The notes under the pieces were generated by a model. That model saw only the letters and a program-made list of their open reading frames with translations. It was not told the origin of the DNA and made no database searches. A program made the translations under genes and the position numbers. From positions 1 through 64,000 of the forward strand of contig CAZMAR010000001.1 of the NCBI GenBank assembly GCA_964564635.1: a DNA stretch of 64,000 nucleotides. Direction: 5' to 3'. This document shows, one piece after another, positions 8,562-17,829 of this stretch. This stretch comes from Tepidaquicella sp964564635. GTDB taxonomy: Bacteria > Bacteroidota > Ignavibacteria > Tepidaquicellales > Tepidaquicellaceae. How positions within the stretch are numbered: the stretch's first letter is position 1; every line of letters begins with the position of its first letter.

Positions 8562-9836
8562 ATTAAAAAAGTAATTGTAATATCGTATTACTTTCCACCT
8601 CTTGGTATGGGGGGTGTACAACGCACTGCAAAATTTGTAAAATATTTATGCAAATTTGGTTGGGAACCAATTGTAATTACATCTACGCCTAAAATATATT
8701 ATGCATTTGATTTTAACTTGCTGGAAGAATTAAATCATATCCATATTATAAGAACTGGTGGAGATATTGAAAAAATAAATTCTACTAAAGAAATTAAATT
8801 TTCGGATGAATCTTTCAGGAAAATCCTGAGTAAGTTAGGGCAAATATTTTTAATCCCAGATACAAAAGTATTTTGGAAAAAAGATGCAATTAAGTGTGCT
8901 GAGTCAATTATCAAGGGGAATAATATTGATTTAATTTTTTCTACTGCTCCGCCATATACAGACTTTTTAGTTGGATATGAAATATCCAAAAAGTATAACA
9001 TTCCTCTTGTTCTTGATTATCGTGATGATTGGATTCAGTGCCCATATAATTTTTATTTAACGCCATTTCATAGAAAATTTCATATTAAACTTGAGAGGAA
9101 GATTCTAAACCATTCAAATGCGTTCATTACAATTAATTATAAAATTCAGAACCTAATTTTTGACAGATACCCTGAAATAGATTTTAAAAATTCAGAAGTA
9201 ATACCTCAAGGATACGATCCGGAAGATTTATCAAAAGCAAAAGAAATTTCCGATAAGATATTAGCAGAAAAAAAGCGTATGAGATTTTGTTATTCCGGCA
9301 GTTTTTTTAATCTTATGACTCCTGAATATTTTTTAAAATCTTTAAGAGTTGCTTTTGATAGAGAACCTGAGATGAAGAGTCAGGTGGAAGCATATTTTGT
9401 TGGAATTTTTCCCGATAAATTTATCCCGTTGATTAAAAATCTTGATTTGGAAGAAAATATTGTTACGACTGGTTATATAAGTCATATTGAAAGTATGGCG
9501 CATCTTATTGCAGCTGATGTTTTATGGATGATGATTGGTAGGTCGAAAAAAAGTTTTATGATTTCTACTGGAAAATTATTCGAGTATATTGGTACCGGCA
9601 AGCCAATTCTTGCCTGTATACCCGCTGGTACCGCTAAAGATGCATTAAGTGGATACGGCGCAGAAATTTTTACAGATCCTGACGATGTGAATGAAATCGC
9701 AAAGAAAATAATTTTATTATTTAATCAATATAAACAGGGGAAACTACCAACCGCCAATAAAGAGTTCATTTCCAGATATAACCGAGAGATTCTAACAAAA
9801 AAGTTAGCATCCATTTTTAATAAAATTATCAGCTAA
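8562..9836 (+). CDS. Glycosyltransferase, GT-B fold, family 4-like (probable ATT start)
   Basis: This is a predicted sugar transferase for cell-surface polysaccharide. The first in-frame ATG is at 8607, but upstream codons in the same frame spell KKVIVISYYFPPLG, which matches MKKVLFIAYYFPPMG at the start of the paralogue at 17830. That places the true start at an ATT codon at 8562, giving 424 residues; no ATG, GTG or TTG lies between it and an in-frame stop at 8532. Later conserved parts are STAPPYTDFLVG (acceptor domain), VLDYRDDW, CYSGSFFN, and a donor-site region with KLFEYIGTGKPILA. ATT initiation is rare; a mutated ATG with reduced expression, or a start at 8607 with loss of the first strand, are the alternatives. 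It stands alone between the phage cassette and REP cluster 2. Confidence 0.82.
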   Translation: MKKVIVISYYFPPLGMGGVQRTAKFVKYLCKFGWEPIVITSTPKIYYAFDFNLLEELNHIHIIRTGGDIEKINSTKEIKFSDESFRKILSKLGQIFLIPDTKVFWKKDAIKCAESIIKGNNIDLIFSTAPPYTDFLVGYEISKKYNIPLVLDYRDDWIQCPYNFYLTPFHRKFHIKLERKILNHSNAFITINYKIQNLIFDRYPEIDFKNSEVIPQGYDPEDLSKAKEISDKILAEKKRMRFCYSGSFFNLMTPEYFLKSLRVAFDREPEMKSQVEAYFVGIFPDKFIPLIKNLDLEENIVTTGYISHIESMAHLIAADVLWMMIGRSKKSFMISTGKLFEYIGTGKPILACIPAGTAKDALSGYGAEIFTDPDDVNEIAKKIILLFNQYKQGKLPTANKEFISRYNREILTKKLASIFNKIIS

Positions 9837-9970
9837 CAAAATAATTAATCCAACATTTATTATTATTAATTATTTCCACAAAAAACGGGCTATTTTTTTA
9901 TAATATCAATAATTCAAAAATTTTTTTTTATTCATCAAAATTAAAAAAATAAAACGGAATATATTGTGTT

Positions 9971-10748
9971 GGGCGTATTCAATACGCCCCTACTGGGGGT
10001 ATTTAGTAGGTGATTTGATAATTCTGTTTTAAATATTAAGAAAGCATATTTAGTAGGGGCGTATAGCATACGCCCCCAAAAAAAAGAATAAATTTCGTGA
10101 TTATAAATATCAAATTATTCAATAAAAATTTTCATTCATCAAAATAAAAAAAATAAAACGGAATATATTGTGGAGGGCGTATTCAATACGCCCCTACTAA
10201 AACGGGATATTTTTTATGCAAATGATGTGAGAATCCGCTGCAAGAATTAAGGCTGCTGGTTATTTAATACATTTATGTGTATGATTTTTTTCATGCAAAA
10301 GATTCAATATTCTGTCGCGTAATTATACCCAAAGCCACAATGAATGTGAATTGATGTTAAAAGTTATAACCTGTTCTGTTCAGTAATTATTTCTCAAGAA
10401 CCACAGTAGGGGCGTATTGCATACGCCCCAAAAAAAGAATAAATTTCGTGATTATAAATATCAAATTATTAAGCAAAAATTTTTATTTATTAAATCAAAA
10501 AAAATGAAACGGAATATATTGTGGAGGGCGTATTGCATACGCCCCAAAGAAAGAATAAATTTCTTGATTACAAATATCAAATTATTAAGCAAAAATTTTT
10601 ATTTATTAAATCAAAAAAAAATGAAACGGAATATACGCTTGTGGGCGTATTCAATACGCCCCTACTGGGGGTATTTAGTAGGTGATTTGATAATTCTGTT
10701 TTAAATATTGAGAAAGCATATTTAGTAGGGGCGTATAGCATACGCCCC
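9971..10748. repeat. Second REP cluster, mixed orientation part
   Basis: The same palindromes as in 43-2787 recur here. Minus-oriented copies lie near 9971, 10175 and 10643, plus-oriented copies near 10053, 10406 and 10725, and a copy near 10526 has a TGC loop with minus-type flanks but lacks the TAC end. Linkers are the same families as in the first cluster, so both arose from one system. Confidence 0.88.
10211..10409. other. RAYT-locus footprint without the transposase gene
   Basis: The left edge (10211-10240, containing TTTTTATGCAAATGATGTGA) matches the segment just upstream of the intact RAYT (about 1536-1562). The right edge (10371-10409, containing TTCAGTAATTATTTCTCAAG and then the GTAG palindrome) matches the segment just downstream of it (about 2237-2270). 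Between them are only about 130 bases with no recognisable RAYT coding sequence. This suggests that the locus was copied or inherited and the gene was then lost. Confidence 0.6.
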
Positions 10749-10844
10749 AAAAGAAAGAATAGATTTCTTGATTACAAATATCAAATAATTCAACAAAATT
10801 TTCATTCATCAAAATTAAAAAAATGAAACGGAATATATTGTGGA

Positions 10845-11863
10845 GGGCGTATTCAATACGCCCCTACTAAAACGGGATATTTTTATTTAATATCAATAAT
10901 TAAAAAAATTTTTTTATTCATCAAAATTAAAAAAATGAAACGGAATATATTGTGTTGGGCGTATTCAATACGCCCCTACTAAAACGGGTTATTTTTATAA
11001 TATCAATAATTAAAAAATTTTTTTATTCATCAAAATTAAAAAAATAAAACGGGATATACGCTTGTGGGCGTATTCAATACGCCCCTACTAAAACGGGCTA
11101 TTTTTATAATATCAATAATTAAAAATTTTTTCGTTCGAAAAATCAAAAAAAAATGAAACGGAATATACGTTTGTGGGCGTATTCAATACGCCCCTACTAA
11201 AACGGGTTATTTTTATAATATCAATAATTAAAAAATTTTTTTTATTCATCAAAATAAAAAAAATAAAACGGAATATATTGTATTGGGCGTATTCAATACG
11301 CCCCTACTGAAACGGGATATTTTTATTTAATATCAATAATTAAAAAAATTTTTTTATTCATCAAAATTAAAAAAATGAAACGGAATATATTGTGTTGGGC
11401 GTATTCAATACGCCCCTACTAAAACGGGTTATTTTTATAATATCAATAATTAAAAAATTTTTTTTATTCATCAAAATTAAAAAAATGAAACGGAATATAT
11501 TGTGGAGGGCGTATTCAATACGCCCCTACTAAAAATGGGTTATTTTTATATTATCAATAATTAAAAAAATTTTTTTATTTATCAAAATAAAAAAAATAAA
11601 ACGGAATATACGCTTGTGGGCGTATTCAATACGCCCCTACTGAAAATGTGTTATTTTTTTATAATATCAATAATTCAAAAATTTTTTTTATTCATCAAAA
11701 TAAAAAAAATGAAACGGAATATACGCTTGTGGGCGTATTCGATACGCCCCTACTAAAACAGGTTATTTTTATAATATCAATAATTAAAAAATTTTTTTTA
11801 TTCATCAAAATAAAAAAAATAAAACGGAATATATTGTGTTGGGTGTATTCAATACGCCCCTAC
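10845..11863. repeat. Tandem array of about ten 110-base REP-containing units
   Basis: Minus-oriented REP palindromes recur at 10845, 10957, 11066, 11175, 11285, 11397, 11507, 11618, 11731 and 11841, that is every 109-113 bases and all in one orientation. The intervening DNA is nearly identical from unit to unit: a segment beginning AAAACGGG(T/A/C)TATTTTT, an AATATCAATAATTAAAAA block, TTCATCAAAAT and ACGGAATATA. Homogeneity suggests recent expansion by slippage or unequal recombination. The motif TTTTTATGCAAAGGAT after the last unit (11876) is the same as that before the RAYT gene. Confidence 0.92.
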
Positions 11864-11951
11864 TAAAATGGGATATTTTTATGCAAAGGATTTGGGCATC
11901 CGCTGCGAGGATGAAATTTTTTGGTGGTAGAAAAATTATTTATATATGAAA

Positions 11952-14900
11952 CTAAAACAATATTTCTCTTATTATGGTGATTAACTCGTCTTTTTTAAAT
12001 GGTTTTGATAAATAATGTGTGCAACCTCTTCTTAAAAACTCCTCTTTTTCATGTACCATTGCAAATGCTGTGATTGCTACTATTGGTATTTTTTCATATT
12101 CTGGGATTTTCCTAATCATTTCTGTTACTTGAATGCCGTCGAGTCCTTTTCTTAGATTTATATCCATTAAAATAGCAGGATATTTTTTTTGTTTAACTTT
12201 TTCAAGTGCCTCTTCTCCTGTTAATGCAATATCCAGTTCACATATATTATTAAGCATATGTTTAACAATTAAAATAGAATCTTCTTCATCTTCCACATAA
12301 AGTACTACTGGCTTCGCACCATCAGGAACGAACTCGTCAATGGTTTCAATGAATTCTTGTTGTGCTTTTGATTTTTCTATTTCATTCTCTTTTGAAAGAA
12401 ATTTCTCATTTAGCGGAAATCTTACTGTAAAAGTGCTTCCTTTATCTACAGCGCTCTCTTTAACAAAGATTTCACCTCCTAAATTATTTACTAATTTTTT
12501 TGTAATGGATAAACCCAATCCTGTCCCTTCATACGAACGACCCCATCCTTCGCTTGCCTGCCGGAATTCTTCCCATATTATTTCGAGTTTTTCTTCTTCA
12601 ATACCTATACCTGTATCTTCAACATCTATATCTACAAAAGATTCTCCGTCGCTTACAATATCTGTTATTTTTACTGTAATTCCTCCTTCATTCGTATATT
12701 TTATAGCGTTATTAAGTAGATTATCCAGAATTTCCTGTATGAACTTTCTATCAAGCTTCAAGTAAAATGATTCAAATTTTGATTCGAATTTTAAATATAA
12801 ATTTTTTCTTTCAGCTGCTTCTTTATAAAATTGTACCAGATCATTGGCTTCTTTCACTATATTGACATCGGTTATATTCACTGACATCTGTCCTGACTCT
12901 ATCAAAGAAATGTCAAGTATGTTATTTAGTGTAGACATTAGTCTTGTTGCTCCTTTAAATACCATATCAGCACTTTTTTTCAAAGTTTCATCCTGTATTT
13001 TTTTAGAAAGAATTTCTGAAAATCCAAGAATGGCTACCATAGGAGTCCTTAACTCATGACTCATATTTGCAAGGAAATTTGTTTTTAATTTACTCATTTC
13101 CTCTGCTCGTTCCTTTGCGCTTATTAATTCTTTTTCAGTTTGCTTTATTTTTGTTATATCTGTAATTATATGCACTGCTCCAATTATCTCTTTGTTATCA
13201 TCAAGTATAGGGTCAACAAGTACATTACATATCAAGCCATTTATGTTCATTTCCATTGATCCCCTTGTCTTACTATTCAACATTTTCTCAAAGGGGCACC
13301 TATCGATTGAATAATCGGTTGAATGCACTACATTATGGCAAAAATGTCCGATTACCTCCTCTTCACTCTTTTTCATTAATTCCAGAAATGATTTATTACA
13401 TTTTAATATCTGTTGATTTCTATCAAGCAGTATCATTCCATCTTTTATTGCATTGAAGCTAATATCCCAATTATGTAAAGCCTGTTGTAATTCTTTTTCA
13501 ATTTGTTTTAGTTTTGTTATATCGGTGAATGTGGTGAATACCTGATATGGCTTTTCTTCATTTTTCTTGAATTCTGGTATTGAATTTATCAATATCCAAT
13601 GGTGTTGATTGTCCACTGGGTTGAAGACTCCCATAATCCCTGTGGAAAATTTTCCTGTTTTGAGCGAAATCATAGCAGGATGCTCATCTCCCGGATAATC
13701 TGAACCATCTTCTTTTATTGCTTTCCATCTTGGGTCGTAAGATGTTCGTCCTAATAACTGGTCGAGAGTTAACCCCAATATTTTTTCAGCTGCTTTATTT
13801 GCAATAATGATTTTGCCTTCTGAATCCTGATATACAACTCCCTGTTCCATTCTATTGAATAAGTCTCTATATCTTTCTTCGCTTGATTTTAATTTTTCCT
13901 GAATGGCTCTTTCATCAGTTATATCACGGGCTGTTGAAATTATCCCTATTACTTTTCCTTCGTTGTCTTTAATTGATTTACATTTCCAGGAAAGCAAACG
14001 CTTCTCACCATCCTTTCTTCGCTGCCAGCTTTCCACATATACTGTTTCATCACTACCCTCAAATAATTTGTTTACTCTTTGATAGGTATCCTGTTCTCCT
14101 ACAAAATAGTATGAAGCCTCTTTACCAATAACATCTTCTCCAAAAAATTCATATCCTGCCTGATTAGAATATGTGTATACTTTATTTAAATCCACCTCCA
14201 TTACTATATCCGCAATTGAATCAAGTATCGCCTGATTTTTCAGTAATAAATCTATGTATTCTTTTTGAGTTCTATTGTAGGAAATAATTTCCCACATTCT
14301 GTTCATAAATGTTAAAAATGCGTTAACATCAGATTCATTATATTCTTCTTCTTTATTTGCTACCGCTGCTACTGCAACTATTTTATTGCCTTCAAAAATA
14401 GGTATGGAAATAAATCTTTTTATCTCTACATGTCCCTCTGGAGTACCTTTCTTATCTTTATGCGATTTGTAATCATTAATAATAATAGGCTTTCTTAATC
14501 TGATACAGTCTGCCCACAAACCAGATTTTGAAATTATATATTCAATAGGTTGTTCAATTATTTCACATTCTTTCATTACATCTTTTGACCACGAATGAAT
14601 TGTCATAACAGTTTCGTCTTCATTAATTAAGCCGAAAAATGAATATTGACTTTGAAGAGATTTTGTAGATGCTTCAATGCAATAATTAAAAATTTCCTCT
14701 TCTTTTTTATCCCGCATATTGTGGAGTTTCAGGAGTGCTTTTTGCCTGATATCGTTGAGTTTTAAAGCATCTTCTTTGCGTTTGTTATCAGTTATATCAA
14801 CTATGTTTGTAAGAAAATATAGTGGATTATTATTTTTATCTCTAACAAGCGACACATGGATATCTACCCATACAGAAGAACCATTTTTATGTATATACCG

Positions 14901-16550
14901 TTTTATTAATCTGAAAGAATCAATCTCTCCTTTTATAAGTTTATTTACAAATTCCATATTATATTCAAGGTCATCTGGATGTGTTAGTTCTGTCCATTTC
15001 TTATTTTTTAGCTCGTCTTCTGTATATCCAAGTAATTCGCAGAATGCTTTATTGGGATACACTTCTCCGGAAACAAGTGTAATAGATTTTGCTACGTTTG
15101 ATACTTCAAACACATTTCTGAATTTTTCTTCGCTTTCCTTTAATATTGCTTCCTGTTCCCTTTCCTTTGTCTGGTCTCTGAACACAAGTACAACGCCTAT
15201 AATTTCGTTATTATTATCTTTCACTGGTGCACCTGCATCAGCTATTGGATATTCACTTCCGTCTCTGGATATTAGTATAGTATGATTTGCCAGACCAATA
15301 ATTGTGCCTTCTTTTATTACTCTGTTAACAGGATTTTCTGCTCGTTGTCGCGTTTCTTCATTTATTATATGAAAAACATCTTCAAGTTTTTTACCTTTCG
15401 CTTCTTCTTCTTTCCATCCTGTAAGCTTTTCAGCAATTTTATTCATCAAGATTATATTACCTTCTTTATCAGTTGTTATGACTGCATCGCCAATACTATA
15501 TAATATGGTCCTGTATTCCTGCTGGGTTTTTAATAATTCTTTTTCATTCTCTAATATTTTTATGCTTATATCTTTCTGCCGCAATTTGTATAAAAGAGCA
15601 ATAACTGCACTGGTGAAAAGAATTATCATTGCAACAGTAAGTGTAATATAAAGGGTTCTCCTCTTAATGTCCTTTAATATTTCCTCTAAATCTATTTTTG
15701 ACACCATAATCCAGGGGGTACCTTCTATTTCTGAAATATAAGCGATTACCTCCTTTCCTCTGTAATCTACTCCTTCTACGATTCCACGCTTACCATGAGC
15801 ACCCTGTACAAATATAACATTTTCTTGAGTAAGTGGAATTTTAAACTTGAGGGCAGTTTCTTGTTTGTGTCTGAGTTCATTCAGGAATACAATTTCATTA
15901 TCTGTTTTTTCAAATAAGAGTGTTTCACCTGTTTCACTATCTATTGGCCAGGATTGAATTAAAGGATACAAAAATTGTTCAGGGTGTGATAGTAGAATAA
16001 CAAATGCAACTGTTCTTTTATTATCTGCAAAAACAGGGGAAATCGTTAAGATGTGAATTTTGTCATGCCCTTTGCAGATCTTAAAATCAGTTAAAATTGT
16101 AGTTTTTTGACTTTTTGCAAGATTTAAATCATTTAAAAATGCTGAATCTAATTTCTTTATATTTGTATCCGATGATAGTAATACTTTCCCTTTATCGTCT
16201 GAGATAAATACTGACTCATAATCGCCATATTTTTTTAATATATTAATTCTTTCTAAAACATATCTCCTATCATCTAAACTTTTTTCTTCAACAAATTTTC
16301 TTAAACTTACTCTGAAAAGCGGACTTTTTGTGATTACCTCTGCTGTTCCTATTTTTTCTTTCCGCCATTCTCTAATTTGATTTATTTTGAATTCAGCAAT
16401 TAGTTTTAAATCCTTGAGAAATTCCTTTTTTACCCTTTCCTCTTCATATTTATAAAATTGGTACCCTATAAATATTATTATTATTGAAAAAATAAGTAAT
16501 ATTGGAATCAGAACTCTTTTTTTTAATCTTGGTGGTAAATTATTTTCCAT
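11952..16550 (-). CDS. Multi-PAS hybrid sensor histidine kinase with receiver domain
   Basis: This 1532-residue two-component sensor is anchored in the inner membrane. Segments at about 14-32 and 292-315 bracket a periplasmic sensor region of Cache type. The cytoplasmic part follows with about five PAS domains (roughly 340-590 and 770-1140) and an intervening GAF domain (about 600-760). The kinase core has the phospho-accepting His in ANMSHELRTPM (about 1164), an N box DNLLNNAIKYT (about 1277) and G-box motifs DTGIGIEEEK and GTGLGLSI. A C-terminal receiver (about 1410-1530) has its phosphorylatable Asp in ILMDINL (about 1462) and Lys in YLSKPF. With no DNA-binding output of its own, it must pass phosphate to another regulator; none is adjacent. 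It ends 90 bases from the REP array. The ligand is unknown. Confidence 0.93.
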   Translation of the reverse strand: MENNLPPRLKKRVLIPILLIFSIIIIFIGYQFYKYEEERVKKEFLKDLKLIAEFKINQIREWRKEKIGTAEVITKSPLFRVSLRKFVEEKSLDDRRYVLERINILKKYGDYESVFISDDKGKVLLSSDTNIKKLDSAFLNDLNLAKSQKTTILTDFKICKGHDKIHILTISPVFADNKRTVAFVILLSHPEQFLYPLIQSWPIDSETGETLLFEKTDNEIVFLNELRHKQETALKFKIPLTQENVIFVQGAHGKRGIVEGVDYRGKEVIAYISEIEGTPWIMVSKIDLEEILKDIKRRTLYITLTVAMIILFTSAVIALLYKLRQKDISIKILENEKELLKTQQEYRTILYSIGDAVITTDKEGNIILMNKIAEKLTGWKEEEAKGKKLEDVFHIINEETRQRAENPVNRVIKEGTIIGLANHTILISRDGSEYPIADAGAPVKDNNNEIIGVVLVFRDQTKEREQEAILKESEEKFRNVFEVSNVAKSITLVSGEVYPNKAFCELLGYTEDELKNKKWTELTHPDDLEYNMEFVNKLIKGEIDSFRLIKRYIHKNGSSVWVDIHVSLVRDKNNNPLYFLTNIVDITDNKRKEDALKLNDIRQKALLKLHNMRDKKEEEIFNYCIEASTKSLQSQYSFFGLINEDETVMTIHSWSKDVMKECEIIEQPIEYIISKSGLWADCIRLRKPIIINDYKSHKDKKGTPEGHVEIKRFISIPIFEGNKIVAVAAVANKEEEYNESDVNAFLTFMNRMWEIISYNRTQKEYIDLLLKNQAILDSIADIVMEVDLNKVYTYSNQAGYEFFGEDVIGKEASYYFVGEQDTYQRVNKLFEGSDETVYVESWQRRKDGEKRLLSWKCKSIKDNEGKVIGIISTARDITDERAIQEKLKSSEERYRDLFNRMEQGVVYQDSEGKIIIANKAAEKILGLTLDQLLGRTSYDPRWKAIKEDGSDYPGDEHPAMISLKTGKFSTGIMGVFNPVDNQHHWILINSIPEFKKNEEKPYQVFTTFTDITKLKQIEKELQQALHNWDISFNAIKDGMILLDRNQQILKCNKSFLELMKKSEEEVIGHFCHNVVHSTDYSIDRCPFEKMLNSKTRGSMEMNINGLICNVLVDPILDDNKEIIGAVHIITDITKIKQTEKELISAKERAEEMSKLKTNFLANMSHELRTPMVAILGFSEILSKKIQDETLKKSADMVFKGATRLMSTLNNILDISLIESGQMSVNITDVNIVKEANDLVQFYKEAAERKNLYLKFESKFESFYLKLDRKFIQEILDNLLNNAIKYTNEGGITVKITDIVSDGESFVDIDVEDTGIGIEEEKLEIIWEEFRQASEGWGRSYEGTGLGLSITKKLVNNLGGEIFVKESAVDKGSTFTVRFPLNEKFLSKENEIEKSKAQQEFIETIDEFVPDGAKPVVLYVEDEEDSILIVKHMLNNICELDIALTGEEALEKVKQKKYPAILMDINLRKGLDGIQVTEMIRKIPEYEKIPIVAITAFAMVHEKEEFLRRGCTHYLSKPFKKDELITIIREILF

Positions 16551-17066
16551 ATTATTTATTCTTTGGATTTATTAAATGATTCAAAGTAGCTCTATTTGTT
16601 ACCCTCAAATTCATTTTTTAAAATAAATCTTGCGAACTTTATTTACTTCTTCTAAATTGAAAATAATTTTATTTTAAAAAAATTTCAATGTTTAAAATTT
16701 ATACCTCATTGCAGAATTTAGGTATGATTAATATTAGGATTTATTCTTTTAATAAGAAGTTCTTTTTATTTTTGCAAATTTGCATATATTATCACTATTG
16801 ACCAACTCATATTCAATAAAGAGTATAAATTTTTTCTTTTATTTGATATCAAGCTCCATTTTTTGTTGAATCCTAATCTCTATCGTAGAGATTTTTAAAA
16901 ATATTCCAGTAACCTTGTTTTTATGCTCCAACTTCCATAAGGTGTTATGTTAAGATAAATTATAATTTCAATTGTAGAAAATACAATGCTTCTGTGCGGA
17001 ATAAATATAAAACGGATATCTGGCTCCAGTGAGTATTTGTAAAAATTTTCCCCTTTTTCATATTTA
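16551..17066. other. Non-coding gap upstream of the histidine kinase
   Basis: AT-rich and without a supported gene. A perfect 8-base stem with a 3-base loop (AATCTCTA, TCG, TAGAGATT) lies at 16875-16893 and is followed by a short T run on the plus strand. Its role is unclear, because no plus-strand gene ends nearby. No REP element is present. Confidence 0.55.
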
Positions 17067-17486
17067 TCAATATTTAATAAGAGGTTTTATTGAATACACA
17101 ATTATGCAATTTGAATAATCTATATATATTTGATTATATTCTAAGTCATTTTTGTAGAAAACAAATCTAACTCTGCATCTACGAGCATAATTATCAATAC
17201 ACCAAAGATAATAAACAGTTTTGTCAAATTGATAATCCGTATCATAATCATATATATCTAAATAATTAGTTTCGTTTGCAAAAATAGTTATTCTCTCATC
17301 TGAAAAATCTAAAACAATTAATATATTTGCTGGTTCCCATTCAGACCAGTCAGACCAACCATAGTAATAACTATAGGTTTTAAAGCAAAAATATTTTGCT
17401 CTCAATTTTATTACTTCTTGAGAATGTAAATTGTATGACATTAAAACAATGATAATTATTGTTAGTATAGAAATTTTTCTTTTCAT
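17067..17486 (-). CDS. Small exported protein of unknown function
   Basis: This 139-residue protein has a probable Sec signal peptide: a basic start (MKRK), a hydrophobic core at about 5-17 and a likely cleavage after the SYNLHS region near residue 22. The mature part is unusually rich in Tyr, Trp and Asp (WSDWSEWEP; YDYDTDYQF) and has the alternating pattern of a small beta-sheet domain. I recognise no family. It is a single gene, convergent with nothing nearby and separated by more than 300 bases from both neighbours. The signal peptide and continuous frame support it being real. Confidence 0.65.
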   Translation of the reverse strand: MKRKISILTIIIIVLMSYNLHSQEVIKLRAKYFCFKTYSYYYGWSDWSEWEPANILIVLDFSDERITIFANETNYLDIYDYDTDYQFDKTVYYLWCIDNYARRCRVRFVFYKNDLEYNQIYIDYSNCIIVYSIKPLIKY

Positions 17487-17829
17487 AAAGATTTTTTTTA
17501 ATTACTAATCTTATATAAATTTAATAAAAAATAATTAATCAAAAATTTCCGCAACATTTCTGAAATTTTCATTATTTTCTAATTAGCTTTTTTAATAAAA
17601 GTTGAAAATCAAGGATAAATAATTCGCTTACTATAAAATGCTTCTAAAATCTTAAACTGTATAAATTCTCCAGTAATATTATATATTTGAAGCATTCATT
17701 ATATATAATTTTGACCTTTCTGTGCGACCTTTTATGATGATATAAGTAGATAATAAGACTATTTATGCAGATTAAGTTAAATTGAAAATAGGGGGTAATT
17801 TATTTATTTTAGTAATACATAAAATCATT
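17487..17829. other. Non-coding gap between divergent genes
   Basis: AT-rich, with no gene or strong repeat seen. It probably carries promoters for the small exported protein and the glycosyltransferase. A TTG-initiated extension of the latter from 17782 is possible but less likely. Confidence 0.5.

Noticed and set aside
10417..10704. Open frame of 95 codons within REP cluster 2
   Set aside because: It consists of repeated REP linkers translated twice (the same ten-residue pattern recurs) and has no homologous counterpart in other frames. It is a by-product of repeats without stops.
10845..11863. CRISPR array
   Set aside because: The palindromes are regularly spaced, but the intervening sequences are nearly identical rather than unique spacers, and no cas gene is near. 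This is a REP-containing tandem repeat.
11648..11866. Open frame of 72 codons within the tandem array
   Set aside because: It spans two copies of the 110-base unit, and its peptide repeats with the unit. There is no ribosome site or signal of coding constraint.
12340..15503. Several plus-strand open frames (up to 188 codons) over the histidine kinase
   Set aside because: They are antisense shadows of a gene with clear PAS, HisKA, ATPase and receiver motifs, and are rich in Ser, Phe and Ile as expected from complementary coding strands.
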